Positions 1 to 7,412 of a stretch of 41,916 nt of DNA are shown in pieces. A model generated the notes under the pieces. That model was not told the origin of the DNA, did not search any database, and worked only from the letters and a program-made list of their open reading frames with translations. Each line of letters opens with the position of its first letter. Position 1 is the stretch's first letter. The DNA is taken from contig CALGUD010000026.1 of NCBI GenBank assembly GCA_937901915.1, forward strand, positions 1 to 41,916, written 5' to 3'. A program made the translations under genes and the position numbers. Source of the stretch: an uncultured Flavobacteriaceae bacterium (GTDB taxonomy: Bacteria; Bacteroidota; Bacteroidia; Flavobacteriales; Flavobacteriaceae).

Positions 1-533
1 GCCCAAACATCCAATGCATAATCTTTTTTTTCATCTACAGGGTCTCCTTCCCGGATTTTAGCAGAGACTTCATCTATTTTAATTTTAATAACTTTTGTTG
101 CTTTTAACTCTGTGAAAGATGGCTTTCTTACCTCTTCCCAGCGTCCATCTATAATATGATCTGAGATTATTTTAAGGGCTTCTTCTTTTTCATCATCCGG
201 AACCAATTTACCTTTACCAAAAACAACAACAGATTCATAATTGGCGGAGTGATGAAATGCAGACCGGGCTAATACCAACCCTTTAACATTTGCTATTGAT
301 ATACAAATATCAATTCCCTTTTCTATTTCGGTTATCAGCCGGCTTACTGTAGCCCCATGTATATATAGATAATCATCTTTCCTTCCATAGAGGGTAGGTA
401 TCACTACCGGATACTCATTATGTACAATACCTACATGACATAAAAATTCACTATCTAAAATTCTGTAGATAGTTTTCCTGTCATATATACCTCTTTTAGG
501 GGCTCTTTTAACGGTAGATTTATTGTTGTTCAT
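1..533 (-). CDS. Pyridoxamine 5'-phosphate oxidase-like flavin-binding protein (3' end cut by window)
   Basis: Reading the reverse strand from an ATG at 531-533 gives an open frame of about 177 codons that leaves the window without a stop. It begins MNNNKSTVKRAPKRGIYDR. The pattern that follows (one CHVGIVHNEYPVVIPTLYG strand, then LYIHGATVSRL, then a long strand with ARSAFHHSANYESVVVFG) fits the Nim/PNPOx-like split-barrel family that binds FMN, often annotated as pyridoxamine 5'-phosphate oxidase family. The family is cytoplasmic and its substrates are mostly unknown. It lies downstream of ychF on the same strand with a 96-bp gap. The family call comes from overall pattern, not a diagnostic motif; the C-terminus is not visible. 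Confidence 0.75.
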   Translation of the reverse strand, partial: MNNNKSTVKRAPKRGIYDRKTIYRILDSEFLCHVGIVHNEYPVVIPTLYGRKDDYLYIHGATVSRLITEIEKGIDICISIANVKGLVLARSAFHHSANYESVVVFGKGKLVPDDEKEEALKIISDHIIDGRWEEVRKPSFTELKATKVIKIKIDEVSAKIREGDPVDEKKDYALDVW

Positions 534-629
534 GCTAATAAAAATGAAATATTAATCTAAGCTAACAACAATAAAAAGACAGCACAAAAAAAAATATAAT
601 TTATAGAAAATAGAGCCGGAATGTTATAA

Positions 630-1721
630 TTACACATTAAACCTAAAGTGCATTACATCTCCGTCTTTTACGATATACTCCTTCCCTTCTACCCGCATTT
701 TACCGGCTTCTTTTACTTTGGCTTCACTTCCGTAATGTACATAATCGTCATAGCCAATTACTTCTGCGCGGATGAACCCTTTTTCAAAGTCGGTATGGAT
801 AACCCCCGCCGCTTGCGGAGCAGTAGATCCTACAGGTATTGTCCATGCACGTACTTCTTTCACGCCTGCGGTAAAATAGGTCTGTAAATCCAGTAATTTA
901 TATGCCGAACGTATTAATTTTGAAGCTCCGGGTTCATCGAGTCCTATGTCTTCTAAAAACATCTTGCGCTCCTCATAACTTTCAAGTTCGGCTATATCAG
1001 CTTCTGTGGCTACTGCCAATACAATAATTTCAGCATTTTCGTCTTTTATAGCCTCTTTTACTTTATCAACATAAGCATTACCATCTTTAGCAGAAGCCTC
1101 ATCTACATTACATACATATAAAATAGGTTTTGCCGTCAGTAACTGAAAACTTTTCATGAATTCTTTTTCATCTTCATTCAGTTCAACAGCTCGTGCAGAA
1201 ACAGCACTTTCCAGTGCTTTTTTAAAACGCTGTAAAAGGGCTTGCTCCTTTTGTGCATCTTTATCACCGGTTTTTGCGGCTCTATTTACTTTTTCCAGCC
1301 TTTTATCTACAGCTTCCAGGTCCTTTAACTGCAATTCAATATCTATAGTCTCTTTATCCCTTATTGGATCTACAGTGGTATCAACATGCACTATATTATC
1401 ATTGTCAAAACAGCGAAGCACATGTATAATGGCATTACATTCCCTTATATTTCCTAAAAACTGGTTTCCTAATCCTTCGCCCTTACTGGCTCCTCTTACT
1501 AAACCTGCAATATCAACAATCTCTACAGTTGCAGGCATTACACGCTCCGGATTTACCAACTCTTCAAGTTTTTCCAGTCTTTCGTCCGGTACATTAACCA
1601 CTCCTAAATTAGGTTCAATTGTACAAAATGGAAAATTGGCACTCTGTGCTTTTGCATTCGACAAACAATTAAATAAGGTCGATTTTCCAACATTTGGTAA
1701 TCCTACTATACCTGCTTTCAT
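630..1721 (-). CDS. ychF: Redox-regulated ATPase YchF (Obg-family P-loop NTPase)
   Basis: 363 aa, the usual family length. The N-terminus MKAGIVGLPNVGKSTLFNCL holds the P-loop, followed by the switch region DIAGLVRGASKGEGLGNQFL, both diagnostic for YchF/OLA1. NVDE stands where NKxD would be in a GTPase, matching the known preference of YchF for ATP. The C-terminal TGS domain is recognisable (AWTIPVGSTAPQAAG and the end VKDGDVMHFRFNV). YchF is a cytosolic, ribosome-associated translation/stress factor. A TANNTTTG promoter stands upstream at 1788-1795, so it can be transcribed separately from the ferredoxin gene behind it, which ends in its own terminator. Confidence 0.97.
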   Translation of the reverse strand: MKAGIVGLPNVGKSTLFNCLSNAKAQSANFPFCTIEPNLGVVNVPDERLEKLEELVNPERVMPATVEIVDIAGLVRGASKGEGLGNQFLGNIRECNAIIHVLRCFDNDNIVHVDTTVDPIRDKETIDIELQLKDLEAVDKRLEKVNRAAKTGDKDAQKEQALLQRFKKALESAVSARAVELNEDEKEFMKSFQLLTAKPILYVCNVDEASAKDGNAYVDKVKEAIKDENAEIIVLAVATEADIAELESYEERKMFLEDIGLDEPGASKLIRSAYKLLDLQTYFTAGVKEVRAWTIPVGSTAPQAAGVIHTDFEKGFIRAEVIGYDDYVHYGSEAKVKEAGKMRVEGKEYIVKDGDVMHFRFNV

Positions 1722-1787
1722 GTGTATATTACTGTTTCTTTATTAATCTTTAGATGTGTCACAACCGTTCTCTCGGTTAAAGCGGTG

Positions 1788-1795
1788 CAAATGTA
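1788..1795 (-). promoter_or_regulatory. Bacteroidota -7 element for ychF
   Basis: The minus strand reads TACATTTG, an exact TANNTTTG match, 67 bp before the ychF start. A TTG lies 23 nt further upstream, within the spacing known for flavobacterial -33/-7 promoters. The transcription start is inferred. Confidence 0.5.
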
Positions 1796-1808
1796 ATAAT
1801 TTCAGCAA

Positions 1809-1837
1809 TAAAAAATCCCAAGTAAATACTCGGGATT
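1809..1837 (-). terminator. Intrinsic terminator of the ferredoxin gene
   Basis: The arms AATCCC (1814-1819) and GGGATT (1832-1837) are extended by an inner AG/CT pair after one mismatch. On the minus strand the stem is followed directly by a run of six T. It sits 27 bp after the ferredoxin stop and upstream of the ychF promoter. Confidence 0.7.
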
Positions 1838-1863
1838 ATTTATGTTTTTAATTGTGTAAAAAT

Positions 1864-2214
1864 TTATTCCGGGTGCATAAAACGTTGCTTGCTCAGCAAT
1901 GTTTCTTCAGACTCAACATGGTCTTCATCAGGCACACAACAATCTACCGGACATACAGCAGCGCATTGAGGTTCATCATGGAAACCTTTACACTCAGTAC
2001 ATTTATCCGGAACTATAAAATAATATTCATCACTTACAGGTGTTTGCGCTTCATCGGCATTTACAGCTTTACCATCAGGTAAAACCACATCGCCATTTAA
2101 TGAAGTGCCATCACTGTACCTCCAATCGTCAGCTCCTTCATAGATAGCTGTGTTTGGACATTCCGGTTCACATGCTCCGCAGTTAATACATTCATCTGTT
2201 ATAATAATAGCCAT
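1864..2214 (-). CDS. 2[4Fe-4S] dicluster ferredoxin
   Basis: 116 aa. The first cluster motif, C-I-N-C-G-A-C-E-P-E-C-P, is at residues 10-21. The second half has CTEC, then about nine residues, then C-x3-CP, a bacterial dicluster ferredoxin with an insertion before its last cysteines. The middle 40 residues form an acidic, Tyr/Trp-containing insert, as in the long Bacteroidota form. It is a soluble cytoplasmic electron carrier; the partner is not shown by sequence. It is transcribed divergently from the acyl-CoA reductase gene across a 69-bp gap, an arrangement I recall as common in Flavobacteriia. Confidence 0.93.
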   Translation of the reverse strand: MAIIITDECINCGACEPECPNTAIYEGADDWRYSDGTSLNGDVVLPDGKAVNADEAQTPVSDEYYFIVPDKCTECKGFHDEPQCAAVCPVDCCVPDEDHVESEETLLSKQRFMHPE

Positions 2215-2235
2215 AGCTTTTTCCTTTCAATTATG

Positions 2236-2243
2236 TAAATTTG
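2236..2243 (+). promoter_or_regulatory. -7 element for the acyl-CoA reductase gene
   Basis: TAAATTTG is an exact TANNTTTG match, ending 40 bp before the start codon at 2284. I see no clear -33 TTG at standard spacing. Confidence 0.4.
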
Positions 2244-2247
2244 TACG

Positions 2248-2278
2248 CAAAAATAGTTCCAAAAGGACTTTTACACAA
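2248..2278 (-). promoter_or_regulatory. -33/-7 promoter for the ferredoxin gene
   Basis: On the minus strand TTG is followed by 20 nt and then TATTTTTG, the best-spaced flavobacterial promoter in the window. It overlaps the leader of the divergent acyl-CoA reductase gene, so the two promoters may interfere. Confidence 0.6.
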
Positions 2279-2283
2279 ATATA

Positions 2284-3345
2284 ATGAGTGAAATCAATCA
2301 CAGAATCCAAGCTTTTGTTAAACTAGGAGAGTTTATGGGCCTATTTTCACAAATTCCTAATGGAAAAGATACAAATTTAAAAATTGAAAAAGACTTTTTT
2401 GATGGATTTAAACATCAACTTAAACTAGCTGAAGAAAATAATGGCTGGTTTAATAAGGAAAACTTATCCTATGCACTTAATCAATGGTCAACTGCACTTA
2501 CTACAGAGAATATTAAAAAATGGTTATCGGCTTATAACATAAATGATGCAAAGCCTAAAACAGTAGCTATTATCATGGCAGGTAATATTCCACTGGTTGG
2601 ATTTCATGACTTTTTGTGTGTTTTAATGACAGGACATACTGTCGTAGTCAAATTGTCATCAAATGACAAGCACCTGCTCCCTTATCTGGGAAAATACCTG
2701 GAGTTTATTGATCCTTCTTTTAAGGGGAAGATAAAATTTACAGATGAAAAACTTGAAGATTACGATGCTGTAATTGCTACCGGGAGTGATAATACAACCA
2801 GATATTTCGAGTATTATTTTGGAAAAAAACCTCATATTATAAGAAAAAACAGGAATTCAGTAGCTGTATTAACGGGCGATGAAACACATGAACAGCTGGA
2901 AGCCCTGGGAGAAGATATCTTTAGGTATTATGGCCTTGGTTGCAGGAGCGTTTCTAAATTATTTGTCCCCGAAGGTTATAATTTTAATGCTTTTTTTAAG
3001 GCTGTCTATAAATTTCACCCAATAGTAAATGAAAATAAATACGCAAATAATTACGACTATAACAAAGCCGTTTACCTGATGAGTCTGTTTAACGTGTTGG
3101 AAAATGGATTCTTAATGTTAAAGGAAGATGATAGTTATGCTTCTCCTATAGCAACAGTTTTTTATGAATACTATAATAACGAAAAATCATTAAGGGAGAA
3201 ACTTCAGACTGAAGGTGATAAAATTCAATGTATAGTTGCTAATGATTTTACAGAGAATGAAGTAAATTTTGGCCAAACACAAAAACCTGAATTATGGAAT
3301 TATGCCGATAATGTTGACACTATAAAATTTTTGTTAGATATCTAA
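2284..3345 (+). CDS. Acyl-CoA reductase, LuxC-like
   Basis: 353 aa. The protein has an aldehyde-dehydrogenase-like fold pattern: a Rossmann segment around KTVAIIMAGNIPLVGFHDFL, a glycine-rich VIATGSDNTTRYFEYYF segment, and a candidate catalytic cysteine in YYGLGCRSVSKLFVPEGY. These match the LuxC family, which reduces acyl-CoA to fatty aldehyde with NADPH. No luxD/E or luciferase genes are nearby, so bioluminescence is not implied. The gene is followed after 85 bp by serC and serA on the same strand; the physiological substrate is unknown. Confidence 0.88.
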   Translation: MSEINHRIQAFVKLGEFMGLFSQIPNGKDTNLKIEKDFFDGFKHQLKLAEENNGWFNKENLSYALNQWSTALTTENIKKWLSAYNINDAKPKTVAIIMAGNIPLVGFHDFLCVLMTGHTVVVKLSSNDKHLLPYLGKYLEFIDPSFKGKIKFTDEKLEDYDAVIATGSDNTTRYFEYYFGKKPHIIRKNRNSVAVLTGDETHEQLEALGEDIFRYYGLGCRSVSKLFVPEGYNFNAFFKAVYKFHPIVNENKYANNYDYNKAVYLMSLFNVLENGFLMLKEDDSYASPIATVFYEYYNNEKSLREKLQTEGDKIQCIVANDFTENEVNFGQTQKPELWNYADNVDTIKFLLDI

Positions 3346-3430
3346 CAAAATTATTAGGCTTATGATAACACAATTTTATACAGAAATTAGCACCTTTGCA
3401 GCTGAATTTAAAAATTGACTCTTCCATAAC

Positions 3431-4501
3431 ATGAATATGAAAAAACATAATTTTAGCGCAGGCCCAAGTATTCTTCCGCAGGAAGTAATAAAAAAAGCTG
3501 CTGAAGCAGTTGTAGAATTAGAAGGAACAGGCCTTTCCCTTATTGAGATTTCTCATAGAAGTAAAGAATTTATTGCTGTGATGGAAAAAGCGCAATCGCT
3601 GGCGCTAGAATTAATGGGATTGGAAGGCAAAGGTTATAAAGCCTTGTTTTTGCAAGGAGGCGCAAGTTTGCAGTTTTTAAATGTTGCCTATAATTTATTC
3701 AACAAAAAAGCGGCTTATCTTAATACAGGAACCTGGGCATCTAAAGCTATTAAAGAAGCTAAATTTTTTGGTGAAGTGATTGAAGTAGCTTCATCCAAGG
3801 ATGCTAATTTTAATTATATACCTAAAGGATACGCTGTTCCTGAGGATGCTGATTATTTTCATATCACTACCAACAATACTATTTTTGGGACACAGATAAA
3901 AGATATACCGCAAACCAGTGTGCCTTTGGTAAGCGACATGAGTTCAGATATATTTTCAAGACAATTGGATTTTTCCAAATTCGGATTAATTTATGCTGGT
4001 GCTCAGAAAAATATGGGCCCGGCTGGAACTACACTTGTAGTGGTAAAGGAAGATTTACTAGGTAAGGTTGACAGGGCAATCCCATCAATGTTAAACTATA
4101 AGATACATGCAGATTCAGAGAGTATGTTCAATACACCTCCTGTTTTTGCTGTCTATGTATCTATGCTCACTTTACAATGGATAAAAGATTTAGGCGGAAT
4201 TGCAGGCATTGAAAAGAAAAATGAAGAAAAAGCTAGGGTTATGTATGCTGAAATAGATAGAAACCCCTTATTCAAAGGTTTTGCAGCGACAGAAGACAGG
4301 TCTGCTATGAATGCTACTTTTAATTTAACAGACGATTCAACCAAAGAAGTATTTGATAAGCTGGCTAAAGAAGCAGGGTTAAGCGGAATAAACGGACACC
4401 GAAGTGTTGGTGGTTACAGAGCTTCTATGTACAATGCGTTACCGTTAGAAAGTGTGCAAGCACTTGTAGAAGCTATGCAGGAATTTGAAAGGAGAGCGTA
4501 A
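3431..4501 (+). CDS. serC: 3-phosphoserine/phosphohydroxythreonine transaminase
   Basis: 356 aa. The start MKKHNFSAGPSILP is the family signature, and the PLP lysine lies in YAGAQKNMGPAG. The C-terminal GINGHRSVGGYRASMYNAL matches the SerC end with its substrate-binding arginines. It converts 3-phosphohydroxypyruvate plus glutamate to phosphoserine. Two ATGs are possible, at 3431 and 3437; the second gives the family-typical MKKHNFSAG start, so the true start may be 3437. serA follows after 81 bp, giving two consecutive steps of serine synthesis; serB is not in the window. Confidence 0.96.
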   Translation: MNMKKHNFSAGPSILPQEVIKKAAEAVVELEGTGLSLIEISHRSKEFIAVMEKAQSLALELMGLEGKGYKALFLQGGASLQFLNVAYNLFNKKAAYLNTGTWASKAIKEAKFFGEVIEVASSKDANFNYIPKGYAVPEDADYFHITTNNTIFGTQIKDIPQTSVPLVSDMSSDIFSRQLDFSKFGLIYAGAQKNMGPAGTTLVVVKEDLLGKVDRAIPSMLNYKIHADSESMFNTPPVFAVYVSMLTLQWIKDLGGIAGIEKKNEEKARVMYAEIDRNPLFKGFAATEDRSAMNATFNLTDDSTKEVFDKLAKEAGLSGINGHRSVGGYRASMYNALPLESVQALVEAMQEFERRA

Positions 4502-4582
4502 GCGATAAAAAGGAGTTCAAGTTAATAATTAACGGTTAATAGTTTCAATTTTTAAAGCTATTACCAAAACCATACTATATAA

Positions 4583-5536
4583 ATGAAAGTATTAGCAAAC
4601 GACGGAATTTCACAAAGTGGTAAAGATGCCCTTCAAAATGAAGGTTTTGAAGTTATCACTACAACTGTAGCACAAGAACAACTTATAGATTATATTAACG
4701 AAAATCAAATAGTTGCATTATTGGTAAGAAGTGCAACTAAAGTAAGGAAAGACCTTATTGATGCATGCCCCTCCTTAAAACTTATTGGCCGCGGCGGCGT
4801 AGGAATGGACAACATAGATGTGAAGTATGCCATGGAAAAAGGCTTGCACGTAATTAATACCCCTGCATCATCATCTGCATCTGTTGCCGAACTTGTTTTT
4901 GCGCATTTATTTGGCGGTGTTCGTTTTTTATATGATGCAAACAGGAATATGCCATTAGAAGGTGAAGCCAAGTTTGCTCAGCTTAAAAAAGCATATGCCG
5001 GTGGTATTGAGTTAAGAGGTAAAACTCTGGGTATTATCGGAATTGGCAGGATCGGGCAAGCTACAGCTAAAATAGCTTTAGGTGTGGGAATGAAACTGGC
5101 CATTTTTGATCCTTTTGTAGAGAGCATTACTCTGGAATTAGACTTTTATGATGGACAAAAAGTAAACTTCAATATAAAAACAGTTTCTAAGGAAGAAGTA
5201 TTAAGACAAGCAGATTTTATTACACTTCATGTGCCAGCGCAAAAAGAATATGTAATAGGCAAACCTGAATTTGAACTAATGAAAAACGGGGTGGGTATTG
5301 TTAATGCAGCCCGTGGTGGTGTAATTGACGAGGTAGCTTTGGTTGATGCTTTGGATAGTGGCAAAGTAGCTTTTGCAGGATTAGATGTTTTTGAAAATGA
5401 ACCAACCCCCGAAGTAAAAATACTTATGCACAACAAAATTTCGTTAACACCACATATCGGTGCCGCTACAGCTGAAGCTCAGGATAGAATTGGTACCGAA
5501 TTGGCTGAACAGATTTCAAAACTTCTTAAAGGATAA
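4583..5536 (+). CDS. serA: D-3-phosphoglycerate dehydrogenase, short form
   Basis: 317 aa. The NAD-binding Rossmann motif is GIIGIGRIGQAT. The catalytic elements of the D-2-hydroxyacid dehydrogenase family are visible: NAARGG (Arg), the acidic residue in GLDVFENEP, and the histidine in LTPHIGAAT. The reaction feeds SerC. At this length it lacks the C-terminal ACT domain that gives serine feedback in E. coli SerA, so allosteric inhibition by serine through ACT is not expected. A strong terminator follows 25 bp after the stop. Confidence 0.93.
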   Translation: MKVLANDGISQSGKDALQNEGFEVITTTVAQEQLIDYINENQIVALLVRSATKVRKDLIDACPSLKLIGRGGVGMDNIDVKYAMEKGLHVINTPASSSASVAELVFAHLFGGVRFLYDANRNMPLEGEAKFAQLKKAYAGGIELRGKTLGIIGIGRIGQATAKIALGVGMKLAIFDPFVESITLELDFYDGQKVNFNIKTVSKEEVLRQADFITLHVPAQKEYVIGKPEFELMKNGVGIVNAARGGVIDEVALVDALDSGKVAFAGLDVFENEPTPEVKILMHNKISLTPHIGAATAEAQDRIGTELAEQISKLLKG

Positions 5537-5560
5537 CTGAAATAAATTTATATATACTAA

Positions 5561-5586
5561 GGCTGCCCTTCCAGGCAGCCTTTTTT
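5561..5586 (+). terminator. Intrinsic terminator after serA
   Basis: Perfect 7-bp GC-rich stem GGCTGCC/GGCAGCC with a 6-nt loop, followed directly by six T. It closes the acyl-CoA reductase-serC-serA unit. Confidence 0.93.
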
Positions 5587-5593
5587 CGTACTC

Positions 5594-5659
5594 TCCGAAG
5601 CTTTAGCGAAGGAGAGTTTGATCCGAAGCTTTAGCTTAGGAGAGTTTAGCCTCCGAAGC
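5594..5659. repeat. Short direct repeats of the TCCGAAGCTTTAGC type
   Basis: Two 26-bp copies (5594-5619 and 5622-5647) differ at only a few bases, and a third partial copy TCCGAAGC starts at 5652; the period is 28-30 bp. Each full copy ends in GGAGAGTTT, and CTCTCC before copy 1 can pair with its GGAGAG. They lie just beyond the serA terminator and are not coding in any convincing frame. Confidence 0.7.
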
Positions 5660-5808
5660 GATTAAAAAGAAGATTTTACCTACAAAATACTTACTAGGGA
5701 GAATTTTGAATCCAAAACATTTTTGAAAAAGGATTCAAATATAATTAATTGATTATAAGTTGTTTAAACACAAATTAAATCTTATTTACCCTCCTTGCAC
5801 GTATATAT

Positions 5809-5880
5809 ACATACAACGATAATATCATACTTTTAAAGTATAAAATTTGTTTTTTCATAAGAAAAGTATTACTTTATTAT
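5809..5880 (+). promoter_or_regulatory. Duplicated upstream element, copy 1
   Basis: This block starts ACATACAACGAT and includes the palindrome TACTTTTAAAGTA (5828-5840), then TATAAAATTTG and CATAAGAAAAGT. The block at 6557-6630 is nearly the same. Both lie 130-145 bp before a paralogous response-regulator gene, so this is likely promoter/operator DNA that was duplicated with the gene. ATTTG downstream of the palindrome may be a degenerate -7 box. Confidence 0.6.
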
Positions 5881-5951
5881 TTTAAACCCACTTCTTAAAA
5901 CGTAGTTCTTTCCCAAAGTGCTGACCTAATTATTAAACATTAAAAAATAAT

Positions 5952-6377
5952 ATGAATAAAAATGGACCTATCATCTTAATAGAAGATGATGCAGACGATC
6001 AGGTAATTTTGTCTGATGTTTTTAAAACTCTTAATTACAAAAATGAAATCATATTTTTCTCTGATGGAGAAAAAGCTTTAAGTTATTTAAGTGAAACCAA
6101 TATTGAACCTTTTATTATCTTTTCCGATATCAATATGCCAATATTAACCGGAATAGAACTTCGGGCAAAAGTACATGAAAATGAAGATTTAAGGTTAAAA
6201 TCTATTCCTTATTTATTTTTCACTACCAGTGCCGAACAAAAACATGTTGTAGAAGCATATTCAAAATCTATTCAAGGCTTTTTTGTGAAGCCATTAAGCT
6301 TTCAGGAATTAAAAGATACAATTAAATGCATTGTTGAGTATTGGCAAAAATGTGTTTCTCCTAATTATGTTAAATAA
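5952..6377 (+). CDS. Single-domain response regulator (Rcp1/CheY-like), copy 1
   Basis: 141 aa, one receiver domain and nothing else. The acidic cluster is EDDADDQ (residues 11-17), the phosphoacceptor is Asp59 in FSDINMP, the switch Thr is in FFTTSAEQ and the conserved Lys is in GFFVKP. This resembles the Rcp1-like receivers that work with PAS or phytochrome kinases. There is no output domain, so it must act by protein contact or pass phosphate on. The next gene (6689) is a close paralogue. The likely partner is the kinase at 7413, by proximity only. Confidence 0.92.
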   Translation: MNKNGPIILIEDDADDQVILSDVFKTLNYKNEIIFFSDGEKALSYLSETNIEPFIIFSDINMPILTGIELRAKVHENEDLRLKSIPYLFFTTSAEQKHVVEAYSKSIQGFFVKPLSFQELKDTIKCIVEYWQKCVSPNYVK

Positions 6378-6688
6378 ACACTGATAATAATTTAAATAGA
6401 TAGAGAGATAGTGGCTTTTTTTTTTTAAGTTACGCCTCTCTACTAATTATGAAAGATACTGGAATTAGATAAAGATGATAAGTTCCATATCACAACTTCT
6501 CAAAGCATTCCTGTTGCAGAAAATCTATTTTTTTTCAGCTAATTCTTCTCATAAGCACATACAACGATTATATCGTGTACTTGAAGTATAAAATTTGTTT
6601 TTAACATAAGAAAAGTTGTACTTAGTATTATTAGCAATATTGGAGAAAGACTCCGCTAACATTTAACCATTATCTTTAAATAATAATT
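6378..6688. other. Intergenic region between the two receiver paralogues
   Basis: 311 bp without a gene. It contains an 11-T tract (6416-6426) flanked by TAGAGAG and CTCTCTA arms, and the second copy of the duplicated upstream element at 6557-6630. I see no clear terminator. Confidence 0.5.
6557..6630 (+). promoter_or_regulatory. Duplicated upstream element, copy 2
   Basis: Same order of motifs as 5809-5880: ACATACAACGAT, a palindrome (TACTTGAAGTA, 6578-6588), TATAAAATTTGTTTTT, then CATAAGAAAAGT. The core palindrome differs in sequence but keeps its symmetry, which suggests a protein-binding site rather than leftover homology. Confidence 0.6.
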
Positions 6689-7144
6689 ATGAATAAACGG
6701 GGCCCCATTATAATTATAGAAGATGATGCAGACGACCAGGAAATTTTGTCAGACGTTTTTAAAGCCCTTGAATATAAAAATGAGATCATATTTTTTTCTG
6801 ATGGAGAGGAAGCTTTAACTTATTTAACTGACACCAATACAGAACCGTTTATAATATTTTCCGATATCAATATGCCAAGACTGTCCGGAATGGAACTAAG
6901 AAAGAAAGTTCATGAAAATGAAGATTTAAAATTAAAATCCATTCCCTACCTATTTTTTACTACCAGTTCTGAGCAAAAGCATGTTATTGAAGCGTATTCA
7001 AAGTCAATTCAGGGTTTCTTTGTGAAGCCGTCAAGTTTTCAGGAATTAAAAGAAACTATAATCTGTATTATTGAATATTGGCAAAAATGTGTTTCTCCTA
7101 ACTATACTAAAAGAAATACTATAATGGATAAAGAACTATTCTGA
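6689..7144 (+). CDS. Single-domain response regulator (Rcp1/CheY-like), copy 2
   Basis: 151 aa, paralogue of the preceding gene and nearly identical through the receiver: EDDADDQ, FSDINMP with Asp59, FFTTSSEQ and GFFVKP. It is ten residues longer at the C-terminus (KRNTIMDKELF). The duplicated leader supports recent tandem duplication. It is a standalone receiver without an output domain; the partner kinase is inferred from the neighbourhood. Confidence 0.92.
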   Translation: MNKRGPIIIIEDDADDQEILSDVFKALEYKNEIIFFSDGEEALTYLTDTNTEPFIIFSDINMPRLSGMELRKKVHENEDLKLKSIPYLFFTTSSEQKHVIEAYSKSIQGFFVKPSSFQELKETIICIIEYWQKCVSPNYTKRNTIMDKELF

Positions 7145-7342
7145 AAACGAATATCTAAGATTGGCCCGACAAAAAGAGGAGTTATTCTATATTTTTATCA
7201 GTATCCCATCAATTATTACCTCACTTCAACAAAAATATTGATTATTTTATTGAAAAAGAGTAACTTGTATAGAATAATTAGGATGTTTATAACTGATAAA
7301 CCCTTTTATTGAGAAAGCTCCAACTTTAACCCTTAGAACAAC

Positions 7343-7393
7343 CCTAACACCTTACTCATGTTAGGATTAGGCAACTAATCCGGCAATTTTTTT
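7343..7393 (+). promoter_or_regulatory. Overlapping hairpins in the kinase leader (possible attenuator)
   Basis: Stem 1 is CCTAACA (7343-7349) with TGTTAGG (7359-7365). Stem 2 is GGATTAG (7364-7370) with CTAATCC (7375-7381), closed by a GCAA tetraloop, and seven T follow at 7387-7393. The stems share GG at 7364-7365, so they compete in part. Stem 2 plus the T run looks like an intrinsic terminator only 20-30 nt before the kinase start. Confidence 0.4.
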
Positions 7394-7412
7394 CGCAATT
7401 TATTTTTTACTT

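Larger units (their letters stand above)
5587..5951. other. Gene-free leader region of the signalling island
   Basis: 365 bp without a convincing ORF. It contains the 26-bp direct repeats, then an inverted repeat (TTGAATCC at 5706-5713, GGATTCAA at 5731-5738, 17-nt loop, no T tail), then the upstream element 5809-5880 shared with the next response-regulator gene. Confidence 0.6.

Noticed and set aside
1637..1655. TGGCAC with TTTGC downstream, in ychF
   Set aside because: The GG to GC distance is 16 bp instead of 12, and it lies within a coding sequence on the wrong strand for any gene, so it is not a sigma-54 promoter.
1156..1746. 196-aa plus-strand ORF opposite ychF
   Set aside because: Low-complexity Ser/Phe-rich product antisense to a clear YchF; a shadow frame.
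5706..5738. TTGAATCC/GGATTCAA inverted repeat
   Set aside because: The loop of 17 nt and lack of a T tail or neighbouring gene start give no support for a terminator or operator; kept only as a note.
6401..6442. Hairpin TAGAGAG/CTCTCTA around a T tract
   Set aside because: The T run is in the loop rather than behind the stem and the inner bases do not pair, so it is not a normal terminator.
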